Positions 11,222 to 23,513 of a stretch of 32,500 nucleotides of DNA are shown piece after piece. The notes beneath the pieces were generated by a model. That model was not told the origin of the DNA and did not search any database. It saw nothing but the letters and a program-made list of their open reading frames with translations. The stretch is taken from NCBI GenBank assembly GCA_018398765.1, contig JAHBMJ010000993.1:1-32500 (forward strand), written 5' to 3'. Positions within the stretch are counted from its first letter, which is position 1. The number at the start of each line of letters is the position of its first letter. A program made the translations under genes and the position numbers. This stretch comes from Chromera velia. Taxonomy: Eukaryota; Sar; Chromeraceae.

Positions 11222-12759
11222 TCACAACAACGTCATCAGTGAGGACAACTTTGCCTGCAAGCGTTCTGTCTGCGCATCCAAAAGCTGTTCCCGTTTGCGA
11301 AGGGCTGCAAAGAACAAAACGAGATGAACGTGTTGTGCTACATAATGCGCTTAGCAAAAAATAGGTTCGTTAAAAAAAAAAAAAGACCGGACGAAAGGAA
11401 ATCCCAGAGATGAATTTTAATAATGCACAAGCCAAAACAGAGGCGCTTCTTCAATGAACGAAAAAAAGAGCAGATTCATGAGACCGAGAGAGGTGTGCAG
11501 TGTTTCAAAATCAACTCAAGACACTTCACAGCAGTCGAAACAAACAGACGATTGCGTCCCAGCGGAAGATCTTAAAGATTCGTTCACAAAAGACAGCTGA
11601 TCGAATCACGCAAGACTGGCACAAAGAAAGAAAGAAAGAAAGAAAAGAAAGAAAAAATCGACAAAGATAGAATGATGCGAGGAAAGAGTTGTCAAACGAA
11701 GTGCCTACCCTGATCGGCAACCGTCTCTGTTCCCATCGAAACCCCCCCGTCCCTCTCTGCATCAGCTTCGACGCCCCCGATCCCTGCGTCCAGGTCAATA
11801 CTGCAGCCACTTGCGCCTGCCGCTGCCCCCCCTTCTCTCTCTTTTTCTTTCTCTTTCGCTCTGTGTTCCTTATCACGATCCTTGCGGCTACTCTTCCCCC
11901 CTCCCTTCTGACGTTTCCCCCCTTTCGCTGAAGATGAGACATTTGGTTTTGCCCCGTCGCGTCCTCCTTCTGTCTCCCTCAAGGCCTCCGATCCCTTTCC
12001 TTGATTTGTGCTGCTCCTCAATTTCTCCTCGTGCCCCCCCCCTTGCGCGGACTCCGGATCACCCGCACTTGCCCCTGCTGGTTCAACATCCTTTTTCTCT
12101 CGTTCTACCAGAACACCCTTATCCCTCAAGCCCTCCACTGATGATTCCGTCGATTGACCCTTCCCTCCCACTGCTTCTGATCCAGTCACACCCTCTGCAC
12201 GAGGCGACCCCGCCGCCGCATCCGCTTGCACCGCCACCAAGGGGCCTGTGCTACTAGAGGCAGATGCCGAAGCTGCTGCATGCGGCGCCGCCTGGGTTGT
12301 CGAAGAAGCAGATCCTGATCCCGCTGCATCTTCTGCCTCAACTCCATCTTTGCCCCCAGTCTCCACTGGAACCTCCCTCGGAGCGGGCCCGGCCGACTCG
12401 GGCTCCTGCACGCTTGCCCGTGCAGAGGCAGAAGCCGCAGCCGCAGCTGCTCGCGTCCTGAGAGCAGTACGGGTTGCTGCCATTGCTTGCGTGACCTGCA
12501 CAGACATCCGAGAGGAAGAATGGATGCTTCCCCTTCCACTTTGGATAATCATTAACAAGAAACCTACTTGCACTCTACCCCGCCCACAAAGCCCAGCTCC
12601 CAGCACATCCATCGACTGACCTCCATGACAAAGTCCACTTCTTGCTTCGCGGCTGCGGTCTTGGCCTGCATAAAGGGGTTTATGATCCGACAAAGAGCGA
12701 GAGAGGGACACATACACACACACAGTGAGAAAGAGAGAGGAGGGGGTGGGGGGGTGGGG

Positions 12760-12794
<35 letters not shown>

Positions 12795-15700
12795 TTGGTA
12801 ACAAGCTCGGGTGAGAGGGTCATGGAGCAATGGCACAGACGAAGACCCAAACAAGCAAGGCAGGGAGTCAGAGGAACGACGGTGGGGAAGAGAGACGAAG
12901 AAAAAGAGAGACAGAGCATACAGACAAAGAGGAAGAACGAAAAGAGAAAAGAAGAAGAAGAAAGGACAGCATCGGTCAACTGTCTGACCCTGCGTCAGTT
13001 CACTTCCCTCGACCCTCTTCTGCCGCTGGTGCTCACTCTCCCGAAAAATTACACTGACCTCTGCCTGTGTCACCGCTTTCTCGGCTTTCCTTTTCTCCTT
13101 TTCTGCCCGTGACACACGGGACCTCAGCTCTTGGAGCTCGCTCTCGAGAGATGCTGCCTCGCCCTCTCTGGCTGCCAGCCAGTTTGCATGCTGTCTCCGA
13201 GCCTCGGTCATCTGCGCCAATCAGAAAGCGAAACAGTGGGTGAAAACGAACGCTTGTGTGCAGACACGGTCCAGTAAAGAGCCCTTCTCCTTGTTCGCAG
13301 AGAAATTCAAGCGACATCTCTAATCTTTCTTTGCAAAGAAGCAAGCTGCAACGTTTCGCAAGTCAATCTAGCCTGACGGACCTTGACCTCAAAAAAATGA
13401 CGTTGATACTCCAACTGAGAGGCCAAAACAACATCCAACTCCAGCATCAGATCGGGCTCCCCCCCTCGAGGAACCCCCAGGGCACCCGGTCTGAGTGCGG
13501 ACCCCCCAGCCTTCTCTGCCTCATCCGTCTCGCCGTCTTCGTCTAGTTTCTTCTCCTCCGCTGCCGCTGCCGCGAACTCACCCGAGTTACCCACTCCTGA
13601 TGTACCCCCACCCGCGCCCCCATCCCACTGTCCATCAGTTGGTGCATGCACAACCTTCTCATTTGGATCCGACCCTCCATACGCATACGCCCCCTCCTGC
13701 TCCGTCGCGCCGTGCAACTGGGGGGGTGTCGAAGTCGACTGGACCCCCCCTTTTTCTTTTTGGGGGAAGCCCTCAGCTGCTCCGTCTGGTATCTGGGAAT
13801 AGTGTGAAAGCACGGGAACGCCGTCGGCCCCTTTTGTCTGTCCTACATTTCCACCAAGCTCACCAGGAAGGGCAGGCAGAGCGACCCCAACAAGGGCCTC
13901 CCCACCCCCCAGAGGGCCCCCCACCATGTCGCCTAGGTGGAGGGCAGGGGCGGGGGGGATGGGAAAAGGAGGAGAGCCGTCCCCCTGCTGCTGCATGGGG
14001 GCTGCAGCAGGATGCGGCAGGCGGACGTCAAATGTGCGACCCGCTGCAGCCGATTGGACCTGCACGTACACACAGACACCCACACACTTATATGCACACG
14101 CACACACACACACACACATACATACACAAGAGAAAAAGAAAGAGGGAGGGAGAGACGGATGGTGCAAAAATGACACAAATGCGCAAGAGACGATATTCCC
14201 TGCATGGGCTTCTTGAGCAAAACCACCCGTGTCCGTTTTTCTCGATGCGAGCACAGGTACACATCGACACGCCCAGAAGGCTTTTGTAGAGAAAGAAGCC
14301 ATTCAAGAAAAGCAGACACATAGAGAAACAGACTCAAACACTGAGATGCTCACCAAGCGTCTGTGCACGAAGACATCTTTCTGGTAGTCCCATATTCGAC
14401 CTGCAACAATCCACACACACACATACACACACACGGGTACAAATCTGCCCCAGCCATTTGATTTCTCAAATGCAGGGGGCTTATCGTCATTTCCAACATG
14501 AGAAAAAGAAAACATCCTGAAGGTGCTGTGTATTGTGTACCACAACGCAACAAAACCAAGGCGGTGCGGTCAACTTTCAGCTCTCCAAATACGAAGAGGA
14601 GGGAAGTACCACCACGACTGCCAGCGCCGAAGAAGAGTAAACAAGCACACAGACGATCTGCAGACTCAAGATTGTTTCTGCCTAGATTGCTCCCCTCTGC
14701 CATGCTTCTATTCGCAGACCTGAAGACAGGTGGAGGCAGTACCAATGCCGAGTGTTTTCTGCATGATCTTTCGCATGACCGCTCGCATACCTGCATAGGA
14801 AAATTCCAGGCAGAGAGCAGAGAAGTGCACTGAGGCTTGGGATTCTTTAATGTGCTGTTGGCGTGTTGTGGTCTCAAGCAGAGTGCTCAGAGGGGAACTG
14901 TACATCCAGAGGAACGAGAAGAGACGCAGAAGTCAGGTGAAAGGACCAAACGTACTCAGAGCGAAAGAGTGACATGCACCCAAAAGAGTACGTGCAGGCA
15001 CATGAAGCAACAAAGAAGGGCACTCACCTCCCACACCCCACGTGTCCACACACCATGCAGGTCCAGAGCTGCAGGACAGACAGGCAGGAAAGCACAATTT
15101 AAATTAATAGAGTGGAGGAGACAGTGAAGCAAAGCTACGAATGCGATCTCAAGAGCAGAAGCTGAATGAACCATTTCGTCGTCGAAAATTTTTACTACGG
15201 CCTTACTTCTATTTTCAACACCCGACAGAATGCCTTTTTTCGCTCTCGGCTCTTTTTGAGCACAAGATGTCCCCCTTTCTAAGCTGACCTGATTGGTCTC
15301 CCAGCAAGAAGGACACTCTGCGTGTGCAGGTTGTACTTCCAGCTTGAAAGCGTTTTGCTGTTGCTGGACAACTTGAACCTGCAGAGGCTTTTGAAAGGGA
15401 CGACCACCACCCCCTCCCTCGTTCGATGCCCTTCCTGCCTGAACCGCCCCAGAGACGGATACGGAGTCCAGAGACGGACACGGTCGACGGCTCTGCAAAG
15501 ACGTTCGCGGCATTCGCCCGCGTCCCCTCTCCCGGAACCGTTCACGTTCCGGTGGTTCAGAACCACAAGGGGAAGACGCAGGTGGAGAAAGGGGTGGAGA
15601 GGGTGAGGGCGACGGTGTCAGCTTTCTGAAATCGTCCACACTCATCTCAGGACCCTCGACCGCGTGCGGCCTAGAGACACCCTGTCGCCCCCCCCCTACC

Positions 15701-18700
15701 ACTTGGCCCCTACTTTCCATCCGAGAGTCAAAAGAGGCCTCCGCGTCTCCAGCCCTCATGGTGGCTGGTCGAGGCGGCGGGATTTCGAGTGGTGCGTTTG
15801 AAATCCTGCGTCGGCGTGCCCACCGAAGAGAGGCCGCTGGTGACGTGTGTACTGCAGAGAGCGTGCCAGGCCCCCCCTCCTTCCGTTCCCCTGCCTTATT
15901 GTCGGGAGGGGAGGAGACGAAGGAAGAGCTCCGACCATTCTTCAGACTCTCTCCAAGATACGGACTGACGGAAAGGGGTGGACGCCCGTGGGCTTGCAAC
16001 TGGCGATGCATTAGGAGAGGGTCAGGAGTTTGCGGACGCTGACCGTACGCACGATGCTGAGGCGCTAGTGGAGGGAGGGATCGCATATCTGCGGAGGAAA
16101 ATGATAGGGAGGGAAGGAAACCGACTGATAGGCTTACTCCAGCAGCAGCAGAATGCACGCTCCTATCATCAGCAGGAGCCCAGCTGGCCGTGGGAGCGTG
16201 AGTCCGGGCCCTGCCTTGGGGGCGTCCTTCTGCGGAATGCCTCATCGAGCCGTGTAGGGGGCACTGGATGTCTGCAGGGACCGTTCCTGGGTGAGGGGGG
16301 GGGGGCGAGAACACGACGCCGGCAATGGAGACTGAGGGGAGAGGACGGAGCTCATGGCATGTACAGAGGTCGGTCAAATGACTGGACCGTGTGGGGGGGT
16401 TTTGTACTGCTTTCTGTCTGCCGAATTGTGAATCAATCGACAGAGAAACCTCTGATGGCGCAGGGGAGGGAACAAGAACCTGGCGAAAAAAAGGTGCGGG
16501 GCGCGCAGGCGAGAGATGGCCACTGTCCGGAATTTCAGACGGAACGTGCAGAGGCCCTGCACCCGCCAGAGCACATCCTCCTGTGACCTCACCCCCCTGT
16601 CTCTCTCTTTCTGCTTGACCCTGGATTGGCATCATCTGCTGCGGCAGGAGCATCGGAGATGGTGATGTTCCACACTCCCCTCCTGCCAACAGTGCAGGTT
16701 GGCAAGAGCGGGAAGGCAGAGCGAGGGGGCTGCTGAGGGCAACACCAGGGGACATACAACGCCGAGAAAAGGAGGCAGCGGACGGCGTTCCTGGCAGGCT
16801 GGATGCCGGCGCTCGTGCGTCTGCATTCGGCGACGGCAAATGATGAAAGGAAGCAGCGAGATCGCTTCGCCACTCCATGCTTCCCTCCTCTCCATGCATA
16901 TCTAAATTTCCCGGTGTCTCAACAGACAACTGGTGAAGAGACAACGCACCCCGAGTTCTCTCCTCAGTCACAGTCATTTCGACTGGATGCCGCCCTGAAT
17001 GCACAGAGGGCCCCCTGATCGGTCCCACGTCAGACCTGCACTCACGCTCCCCCCGCTCCCTACAGAAGTTATCCTCATGACCACAACCTGACCGCCCATC
17101 TTGGGACAGAGCGGGTGAGACTGACGGAGGAGCAGGGCTCTCTCTGTTCATGGGAGTGATGATGGAAGGCGACACTGGAGACGCACAAAGATGACCGTCA
17201 AACGACTCGCCCCCATCCCCACCGTCATCACCGCTTTGCATGCGTAGATTGGAGAGCGTTGGGGGAGACCCTACGAAGCTCTCATCTGCCTGCATTTCTG
17301 CCCCTGAATGTTCATGAATCCGGGGGTGATCGTCTTCGGTGCATCCTTCAAACCGCTCTTGTTCTTTATCATGCTCCCATCCCTGTCTCCCGTCTCCTGG
17401 AAACCCTGTCTTGTCGAGCTCTCCCCCCTCAGGTTCCTCACCGCTAGAGCCCCTTGCAAACGATGCCGGGGGGACGGGAATCCAACGGGGCGAACTCTCG
17501 ACTCCTGGAGGACACGAGTGGGCACACTGGCAGGCAGGACACGATAGAAGGTGGGATTGTGCAAGCAGAGCAGACTGCAGCCAGCCCTCTGAACGCGTCC
17601 ACACCCCAGTGACAGAAACGTCGAGACGTTCTAAGCAAACGGGGCACGAAGGAAGCTCGCACGAAAGCGTTGGTGGACAGGGGATTCGAGGAATCGGTGG
17701 TAAGCGTCGCGCTGCAGGCTCTCCTGCAGCATCGTGTTCTTCCTTTTGCCGTCCCGTGAAAGTGGCGTTTTCATGCTTCTGCAGATGAAAAGCAAGGGGG
17801 CGTACGGGTCGAGCGAGCAAATTGTCTTCAAAAAAGCCTTCCCTTCACCCCCCTAAAAAAATGGCGGCAAGCAAAATGGGAGAGACCAAATTGAGAATGA
17901 ACATTTCAGAGGAAGAAAAGATGACTGGGTGGATTCCATTAGAACGGACCTGAGGGATGACCAGGCAATCTGCAGTTTGTGTCTCCGTGCTCGAGTTTTG
18001 TCCATCAAGCGGTCGCCGTCGCCTTCCTCCAACACTCCGATCAACAAAACACGAGTACACGACGGAACCGAGGAAGACCAAATAGCAACATGCGTGTCTG
18101 TACAATTCTCTCAACACTAAAGGGAGGGGAGGCTGCGCAGTGGCTTTTTCGGAAGGCGAGGGGGACGGGAAAGCGTCGCCGCGACTCCTCCAGGGCGAGG
18201 CTCCCGCTGCCTCCAGGTCTTGCTGTGACTCCCCACCCACCCCACCACTCTCGTACCAGCTCTCAGCAAGAGTTGCGAAGGGCCTCCCATGGTTTTTCTG
18301 CACAATGGTGGAAAGAACAGATTCAAAAGATTTCAGATGGAGATGCCAAGAACGCCAGCACTCTACGCGCTCGGTATACAAACCATCCTGTCTCCATAGG
18401 AAAAAAAAACGTGTGTTCAGCAACGTGCGGGATGATTCATCCGCTGCGGCGAGCGAACGAAGGGCTGCGCGGTCATCTAAAATGGCCTGAGAAAGCGGAT
18501 ATAGAACTTACTTGGTAGAATTCATCCGCGCTCGTCTGCGATTCAAAGACCAGCAATGCCGAGTAGAAACTGCAGGGAGCATAACATACAATAGAGTGTT
18601 ATGACCAGCATTTTCGATCTTGGAAACACAGTGGGCTTGGAAGTGGACTCACTCAAACGAGTTGCTTGTCCGGGTGGCCTCGAAATTGCGACCTGCATGT

Positions 18701-19632
18701 CAAAATGAATAACACACATGGATTCATTCATGAGAACGACGGGAACCAAGCGTTGTAGGACTGCATCTGCCGGTAGTCCGTAAAAAGGTCTGACCGACGG
18801 ATGCGCACACAGCAACAAGCCATCCTAAGGAGACAGCTAGCGGCAATTTACGGTGCCCTCCGCCCCCCCCCCCCAATCTCTTTGTGGTACTAGACGAGAA
18901 GAACACGTGACGCAAAGAAGGGAACGGTGGTGGGACTGGAGGCAGTGTGATTGTGCGGCGGGTGAGACGCCAGAGCACAAGAATCAAAGTAGAAAAGCAA
19001 AATTGACGCAGAACAAAAAATAAATGAATGAGTGAGTGAATATGGATAAGAAGCATTTAAAGGCAGTCTTAGAAGTTCCCGAGATACAGATGAGAGGTAA
19101 GTGTTCGGAGGTTCAAAAAAACCACCAGTGACCTTGGACGGGGACAGGACGCTTGAATATCCGCACTCTCTCCAGGCCTGCACCGTGAGCTTTGCGAATT
19201 ACATTCACCAGAACATTAGGAGTCAAAGGGGCAGGGACACCGACCATCATTACCTGCAGACACCATCGCACTCAGACGGTCCACTATTTGACTTCCTTTT
19301 GCCAACAAGATGGAGAAGGCCGCCGAGGAGCTGACCAGCCTGTTTCGCTGGAGAGGTAGCACACTAAATGCTTGAGTCTTTGTGGTGCTGTCTGTCCCAC
19401 TGAGACGTTCCCTGAAGAGGTGGATGCTGCAGTCGTCAAAGTCTGAAACTATTGGGACTTCAGTAGTTGAAACACCAACTCTCGGGGATGCATCAGAGCC
19501 TTCATCATCAGACAGATCGACAGGATCACGCGTATATGGATCGAAAAACTCGCACGTTTCATGTTGGGAAAGGTGCAGAGAGTCGCGAAGCTCGTCACTT
19601 CCAGCCGGAAGGCGCACCGCGACATGAAACAT
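11222..19632 (-). CDS. BRAP: BRAP2-like protein (RRM-like, degenerate RING, ZnF-UBP, coiled coil), about 14 exons
   Basis: Exons in order: 19632-19254, 19177-19133, 18692-18653, 18569-18512, 18297-17950, 17778-15289, 15068-15028, 14790-14720, 14400-14354, 14059-13382, 13211-13059, 12665-12621, 12495-11709, 11304-11222. Phases agree throughout: 1754 residues, TGA stop. Order: MFHVAVRLP with DFDDCSIHLFRERLS; RRM-like LERVRIFKRP, FYSALLVFESQTSADEFYQ, HGRPFATL, CYLVFLGSVVY; RING start CELPSCPVCLERLDVSVTG; ZnF-UBP CPSCWETNQ-LWTCMVCGHVGCG-YASGHAKDHAENTRHWYCL-RIWDYQKDVFVHRRL; then VVLASQLEYQRHFFEVK; a coiled coil (EARRQHANWLAAREGEAASL); an Ala/Ser-rich tail; a last helix REQLLDAQTERLQAKL. This matches BRAP2 (BRIZ in plants), a Ras/MAPK-linked or germination-linked E3 family. 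It is about three times the usual length because of disordered inserts, chiefly in the 2490-nt exon. RING ligands are partly missing. The first three exons are the least certain. Confidence 0.82.
12718..12791. repeat. (AC)n and (GA)n microsatellite (intronic)
   Basis: CA repeats, a G-rich spacer (gggggtggggggg) and (GA)n at 12762-12790, all within the BRAP2-like intron 12666-13058. Confidence 0.9.
14066..14126. repeat. (AC)n microsatellite (intronic)
   Basis: An AC-repeat stretch immediately upstream, on the transcript strand, of the acceptor at 14060, in the BRAP2-like intron 14060-14353. It reads (GU)n in the pre-mRNA and forms much of the pyrimidine/GU tract before the acceptor. Confidence 0.85.
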
Positions 19633-20421
19633 GATCGAATGGGCAACGACGTTGCAGAGTTTCTAAAACGCTCTCAAAATCCTTCTTTCATTCTTCCACA
19701 AGGCCATCGCTTCCAGCGGCCGTTGATTGACATGCATGGCCTATCGGCAGGACCAAAGCAGAGGTGGATGGTTTGGCATACTTAGCAGCTGTCATATGCT
19801 GTCACAGCCTTGCATGGCGCCGCACAGGAGAGCCCGGGAATACCCAAACTTTGCGAGAGACGCACTGATACTCATTCGTCAACAGAATGTCAACAGACTG
19901 ATGTTGTCACTCAGACTGTGACTCAGTGATGATTTTTGTGGCCTCCACAAACTCGGCCGGTGGCACCGCGCGGTGCGCTGCATGTGCTGAACGCATGTGA
20001 GCTCCATCTGCAACACTGCATGCAGCTGCAACACATGCATTTCACACTATATATACTTTGTGAGTGTTGCACAACACTTTCGATTCAATTTCGAAGTGAT
20101 TTTAGCTTCATTCCACTTTCCCCTCTCACACCGACTCACATTTGCACCTGCCTGCGGCTCCTGTAGCTCTGCATGGGCGTCCCCTGTAACAAATGCATGA
20201 AGCCCCGCAACTAATTTGATGTCATCGATAATATATATATCGATATCGATATTGGATTTGCAGGATACTTCGACCCTGCCTTTTGGCGTTGAACGTTGCA
20301 GTGAGAAGCCGAGGACGCTTTCAAGGGAGCCTTGAGCCTGTGGGGACTTGTGCGAACAGCAGGTAGCGATTCAGGACGGCAGAGAGTCGACGCTGTGGAC
20401 GCTCTGAAACAGACACGGTCG
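19633..20421. promoter_or_regulatory. Divergent intergenic region between BRAP2-like and secreted-protein genes
   Basis: 789 bp separate the two divergent start codons, so both promoters must lie here or in the first exons. Visible features are an AT palindromic cluster at 20226-20252 (atcgat / atatatata / tatcgatatcgatat), and a TGCA/CATG-rich stretch at 19978-20045. No recognised promoter element can be assigned. Confidence 0.35.
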
Positions 20422-21801
20422 ATGCTTTGGACAGTCCTCCTTGTGTCTGCCTTCTTGGCAGCACAAGCGATCCCGTTGGCATCTGACAGCCCTCGTGTGT
20501 CTTCACAAGATGCTCCGTATGTAACAATCTATGGTGAGAAGCTAAACGCTACCCCTGGAGCCAGGGTGTGCACTCATTGAGTGAATTCTGATGCCATGTT
20601 CCTCAATGCATGCTCAGGTTCTGTGAATCCAGGAGAGCCGGTTTCGATGGAACTGGCTGAGTACTCATACCTGGTCGTTCCTGATCCAAAAGGTAGGTGA
20701 AGCCCAGGTTGATATCTTCGATATGGTGCTCTCAGAGGAAACAACTGAAGATCCAACTTCGCTCTTGCAGACTCGTGTCCACCGGACATGAAGAGCGTTG
20801 AGGGACCGGGGGGATCGCTTCGCTGCGAGTTGATCTGCCCGCCGGATCAAGTGAGACTTTTGCAGTTTTGAAAGGTTGACTATGCACTGTGGTGTGAGTA
20901 TACTGTGTCTATACGACTGGAGCGGTTGACCTCTGCAGGAACTCGATTTGACCATTGGGGAGATCGGCGACAAACGCTGTGTGAGACCCGCAGAACTTCC
21001 ACGAGACCTTTTCACGAGCCAAGGACAGTCAGCGGCCGGAGCCGGAGGTGCAGATGTGGGAGAGGCTCTCGGCTATTACAAAACATCACTCACTCGTCGG
21101 CTGTGGCAGGTTGCCAGGGACGTTAAGAGCAGGAAGGCAAAGCTCCGCAGCATTCAACAACTTTATCGTTTGATGTCGAAAAAGAAACTCCAGTCCGCAG
21201 TCGAAAGGAGCAAGTTTCGATCATTGGCTAACGACTTGAGGGTCCTTCAGGAGGACCTGCTGAAAAATTCTTCGCAAAGATTGAAGGTGGAAGATTTGTC
21301 GTCGGCTGACCAGCAGTGGTTGATCGAGTTGGCGAAGGCGGATGCCGCCGTCTGGGTAAAACACTTCATCTCAGGAGAAGAAAACAGACGTGAGTCTTTC
21401 AATAGCTAGGGCGGAGGAGAGATTGTTACCGCATTGTCTTTCTTTCGGGCCGGGCGCTCATAATGCTTTCGACCTCGTGTCCTCTGTCTGAAAACAGACA
21501 AGTCACCAGAAGACGAAGCGACCGTGAAGGCAAGGGCTTCCTATCACGCGGCAGGAGACCCATTTCCTCAGGGTGAGCAGAAAATGGCCCCATGTCTCTC
21601 TACGCAATTGCGAAGGGTGTCTTGTGGGTCTTCAAAGAAAAAGACGAGTCGGCAATGCAATGCACTTTAGAATCATGTGCTCTGTGCCTCTTCAACTGTC
21701 TCGCAGATCTCTGCTTTTTGAAGTTCGGGATCAAGTCTTACTACGACATGTTCTTGAAGCGCTGTAAGGTTGAGGGATACGATTCGGATGCCGTAATCTG
21801 A
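20422..21801 (+). CDS. Secreted helical protein of unknown family, six exons
   Basis: Exons: 20422-20533, 20618-20692, 20771-20850, 20939-21389, 21498-21572, 21707-21801. Phases agree: 295 residues, TGA stop. The ATG at 20422 starts a signal peptide (MLWTVLLVSAFLAAQAIPLA). The mature protein begins with a short beta-like part (DAPYVTIYG, SVNPGEPVSMELAEYSYLVV), then a Cys/Pro segment (SCPPDMK, RCELICPPDQ, DKRCVRP). A charged helical region rich in Lys/Arg/Leu/Gln follows (ALGYYKTSLTRRLWQVARDV, LRSIQQLYRLMSKKKLQS), and the C-terminus is LCFLKFGIKSYYDMF. I do not recognise the family. Introns are short (78-134 nt), unlike the microsatellite-laden introns of the neighbours, and acceptors are mixed (gctcag, ttgcag, ctgcag, aacag, cgcag). 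The frame also opens upstream of 20422, but the signal peptide favours this Met. Confidence 0.72.
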
Positions 21802-23513
21802 TGTTATCAACTCCAATTGTCGATTATACCACTGGCAGGCAACAAAAAGATCTGGAGCGCTGCCGATCCTACACCTGCCCTTCATAGAAAAAATACGGAA
21901 AAAAAAAAAAACATCTTAGGCCCCTGTTTCCGTTCAAACTTCTTAAATGTTGACAGACCATGACAGACAAACCCTGAGTCTGAATCTGAGATCATGTCTA
22001 GGCTAATAGGATAATATATTAATAAAACATAAGAAATACACACCATTTAATGTGACCATTATACAGAATTAAATTTGCTATACAAACATGTAATTTATAT
22101 ACTTAAGTCTTAAGATCAAACATTCATTAAGTACTTATCATACATAAAGCTAGTTTTTTTATGTGTTATCAGCTTTTTTTGTTTTTAAATGTATATACAA
22201 AATACATGCATGCTTAAAGTTTCTGATCTAATATATATAGACTCTAACAATACAATGATGCCAATGAATGCATCTAAATGTTTCTATAAAAAACGAGTAC
22301 ACGTGTGACCGGCGCTGACTGCACTGTGATGTACAAATTAGGTACGATTGGGTATTTCTAAATATAAGTTTAAATATATGTTTCTACTAGTTTTTTACAT
22401 TTAGCTAAAGTCTAAAAATCTATAACCATCCAGGTAGATAGCCATAAATCATGATATGTTACTATGACAGTGTCTAATGGCTTGTTTTGGTGGTAGACTA
22501 CTGCTTTCAGTGCTTTGTAAGTACATGTAAAAGCACCAAAAGCATTAGTCCACTGCTTATTCCTAACGCATCATATTTAATCTTTGTTAATCCCATGAAT
22601 CCCATCGGATCTAGCATCGCATCGCAAAACAAGGATCAGAAGGTCCATACAGTAGAATAAACTTGCAAATTATAGCCTAGATTATGGTATAAATTAATAC
22701 CAGGGTGAATAGTTCGAGATTTAATAAGCATGGTTGGTTCGGGCACTTCTGAGAACTTGGGAAAGGCACAAAAATTAACGGGGATACACAAAATCAAAGG
22801 CACATGCACGGCTAGGTATACGGCCAGCGACGTTACGCCGTCGTCGCCATGCTGCTAAGAAAAAAAAGAAAACCACTGAGGGACCGGCAACTCAAACGTT
22901 TAACACATTGAATCTCTTTTTCGAACCAAACCTGAGGCTAAACCTGGTCTTTTCCTAGGTCTCGTCTCTAGAGCTGTTCTCCAAGTCTGTACTCTGTTGG
23001 TGAGAAACCGTCCCCCCCCCCCCCCTTTCTGTCCCTACTGGAGCCCTACAGCCACTGCTATGGAAGTGGCATATTATCCTGCACGACTCGAGGGAGGCAG
23101 CAACTCTTCCAACATTCCATACAGCAGCGAAAACAGCAGTGGTTCATCATTTTATTGAATCCGTCACCGAGTCTAATGCAGAATCGAACATCTCCTGGGT
23201 CAGACATCTCCACAACGCCTCCCATCCGCGCCACGCAGACCCGAAACCGTGTCTCTTCTGCACTCTATCCACAGACGTTGCCCAACTCCTCTACCTGTCT
23301 CTCTCTTTCATGGGCATATTCGTCATTCCGTTCCGGCCTTGCAAGAGAGATCCCCCACTGGCATCCTGTGACTGCCGAGGTACGTGTCTGCAGAGGGCTC
23401 ATCTCTGCTTCCTGTCCATGTGCTAACATGGCCTCACCGCCCCTTCCCTGTACACGCAAAGTCAGGAAGGAGCACCAGTACTTCTGTTCGGGGTAGAACA
23501 GCTTCGAAATCTT
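21802..23513. other. Intergenic, AT-rich island and 3' flank
   Basis: 21895-22720 is strongly AT-rich with stops in all frames and A runs (21898-21911). 22720-23150 is mixed, with a C run at 23012-23025. 23150-23513 is probably the 3' flank of the minus-strand membrane gene. It contains open but unconvincing frames on both strands. No gene supported. Confidence 0.5.

Noticed and set aside
13495..14289. Plus-strand open frame of 264 codons
   Set aside because: It is antisense to the 678-nt BRAP2-like exon and its intron; Pro/Arg-rich, no start context, no domain.
18724..18810. Possible extra BRAP2-like exon (reads TFLRTTGRCSPTTL or LFTDYRQMQSYNAW)
   Set aside because: The exon ending at 19133 joins in phase directly to the exon at 18692 and gives a continuous RRM-like strand order, so no exon is needed here.
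23155..23496. Plus-strand open frame of 113 codons
   Set aside because: Ser/Pro-rich, no domain or signal, overlaps the 3' flank of the minus-strand gene.
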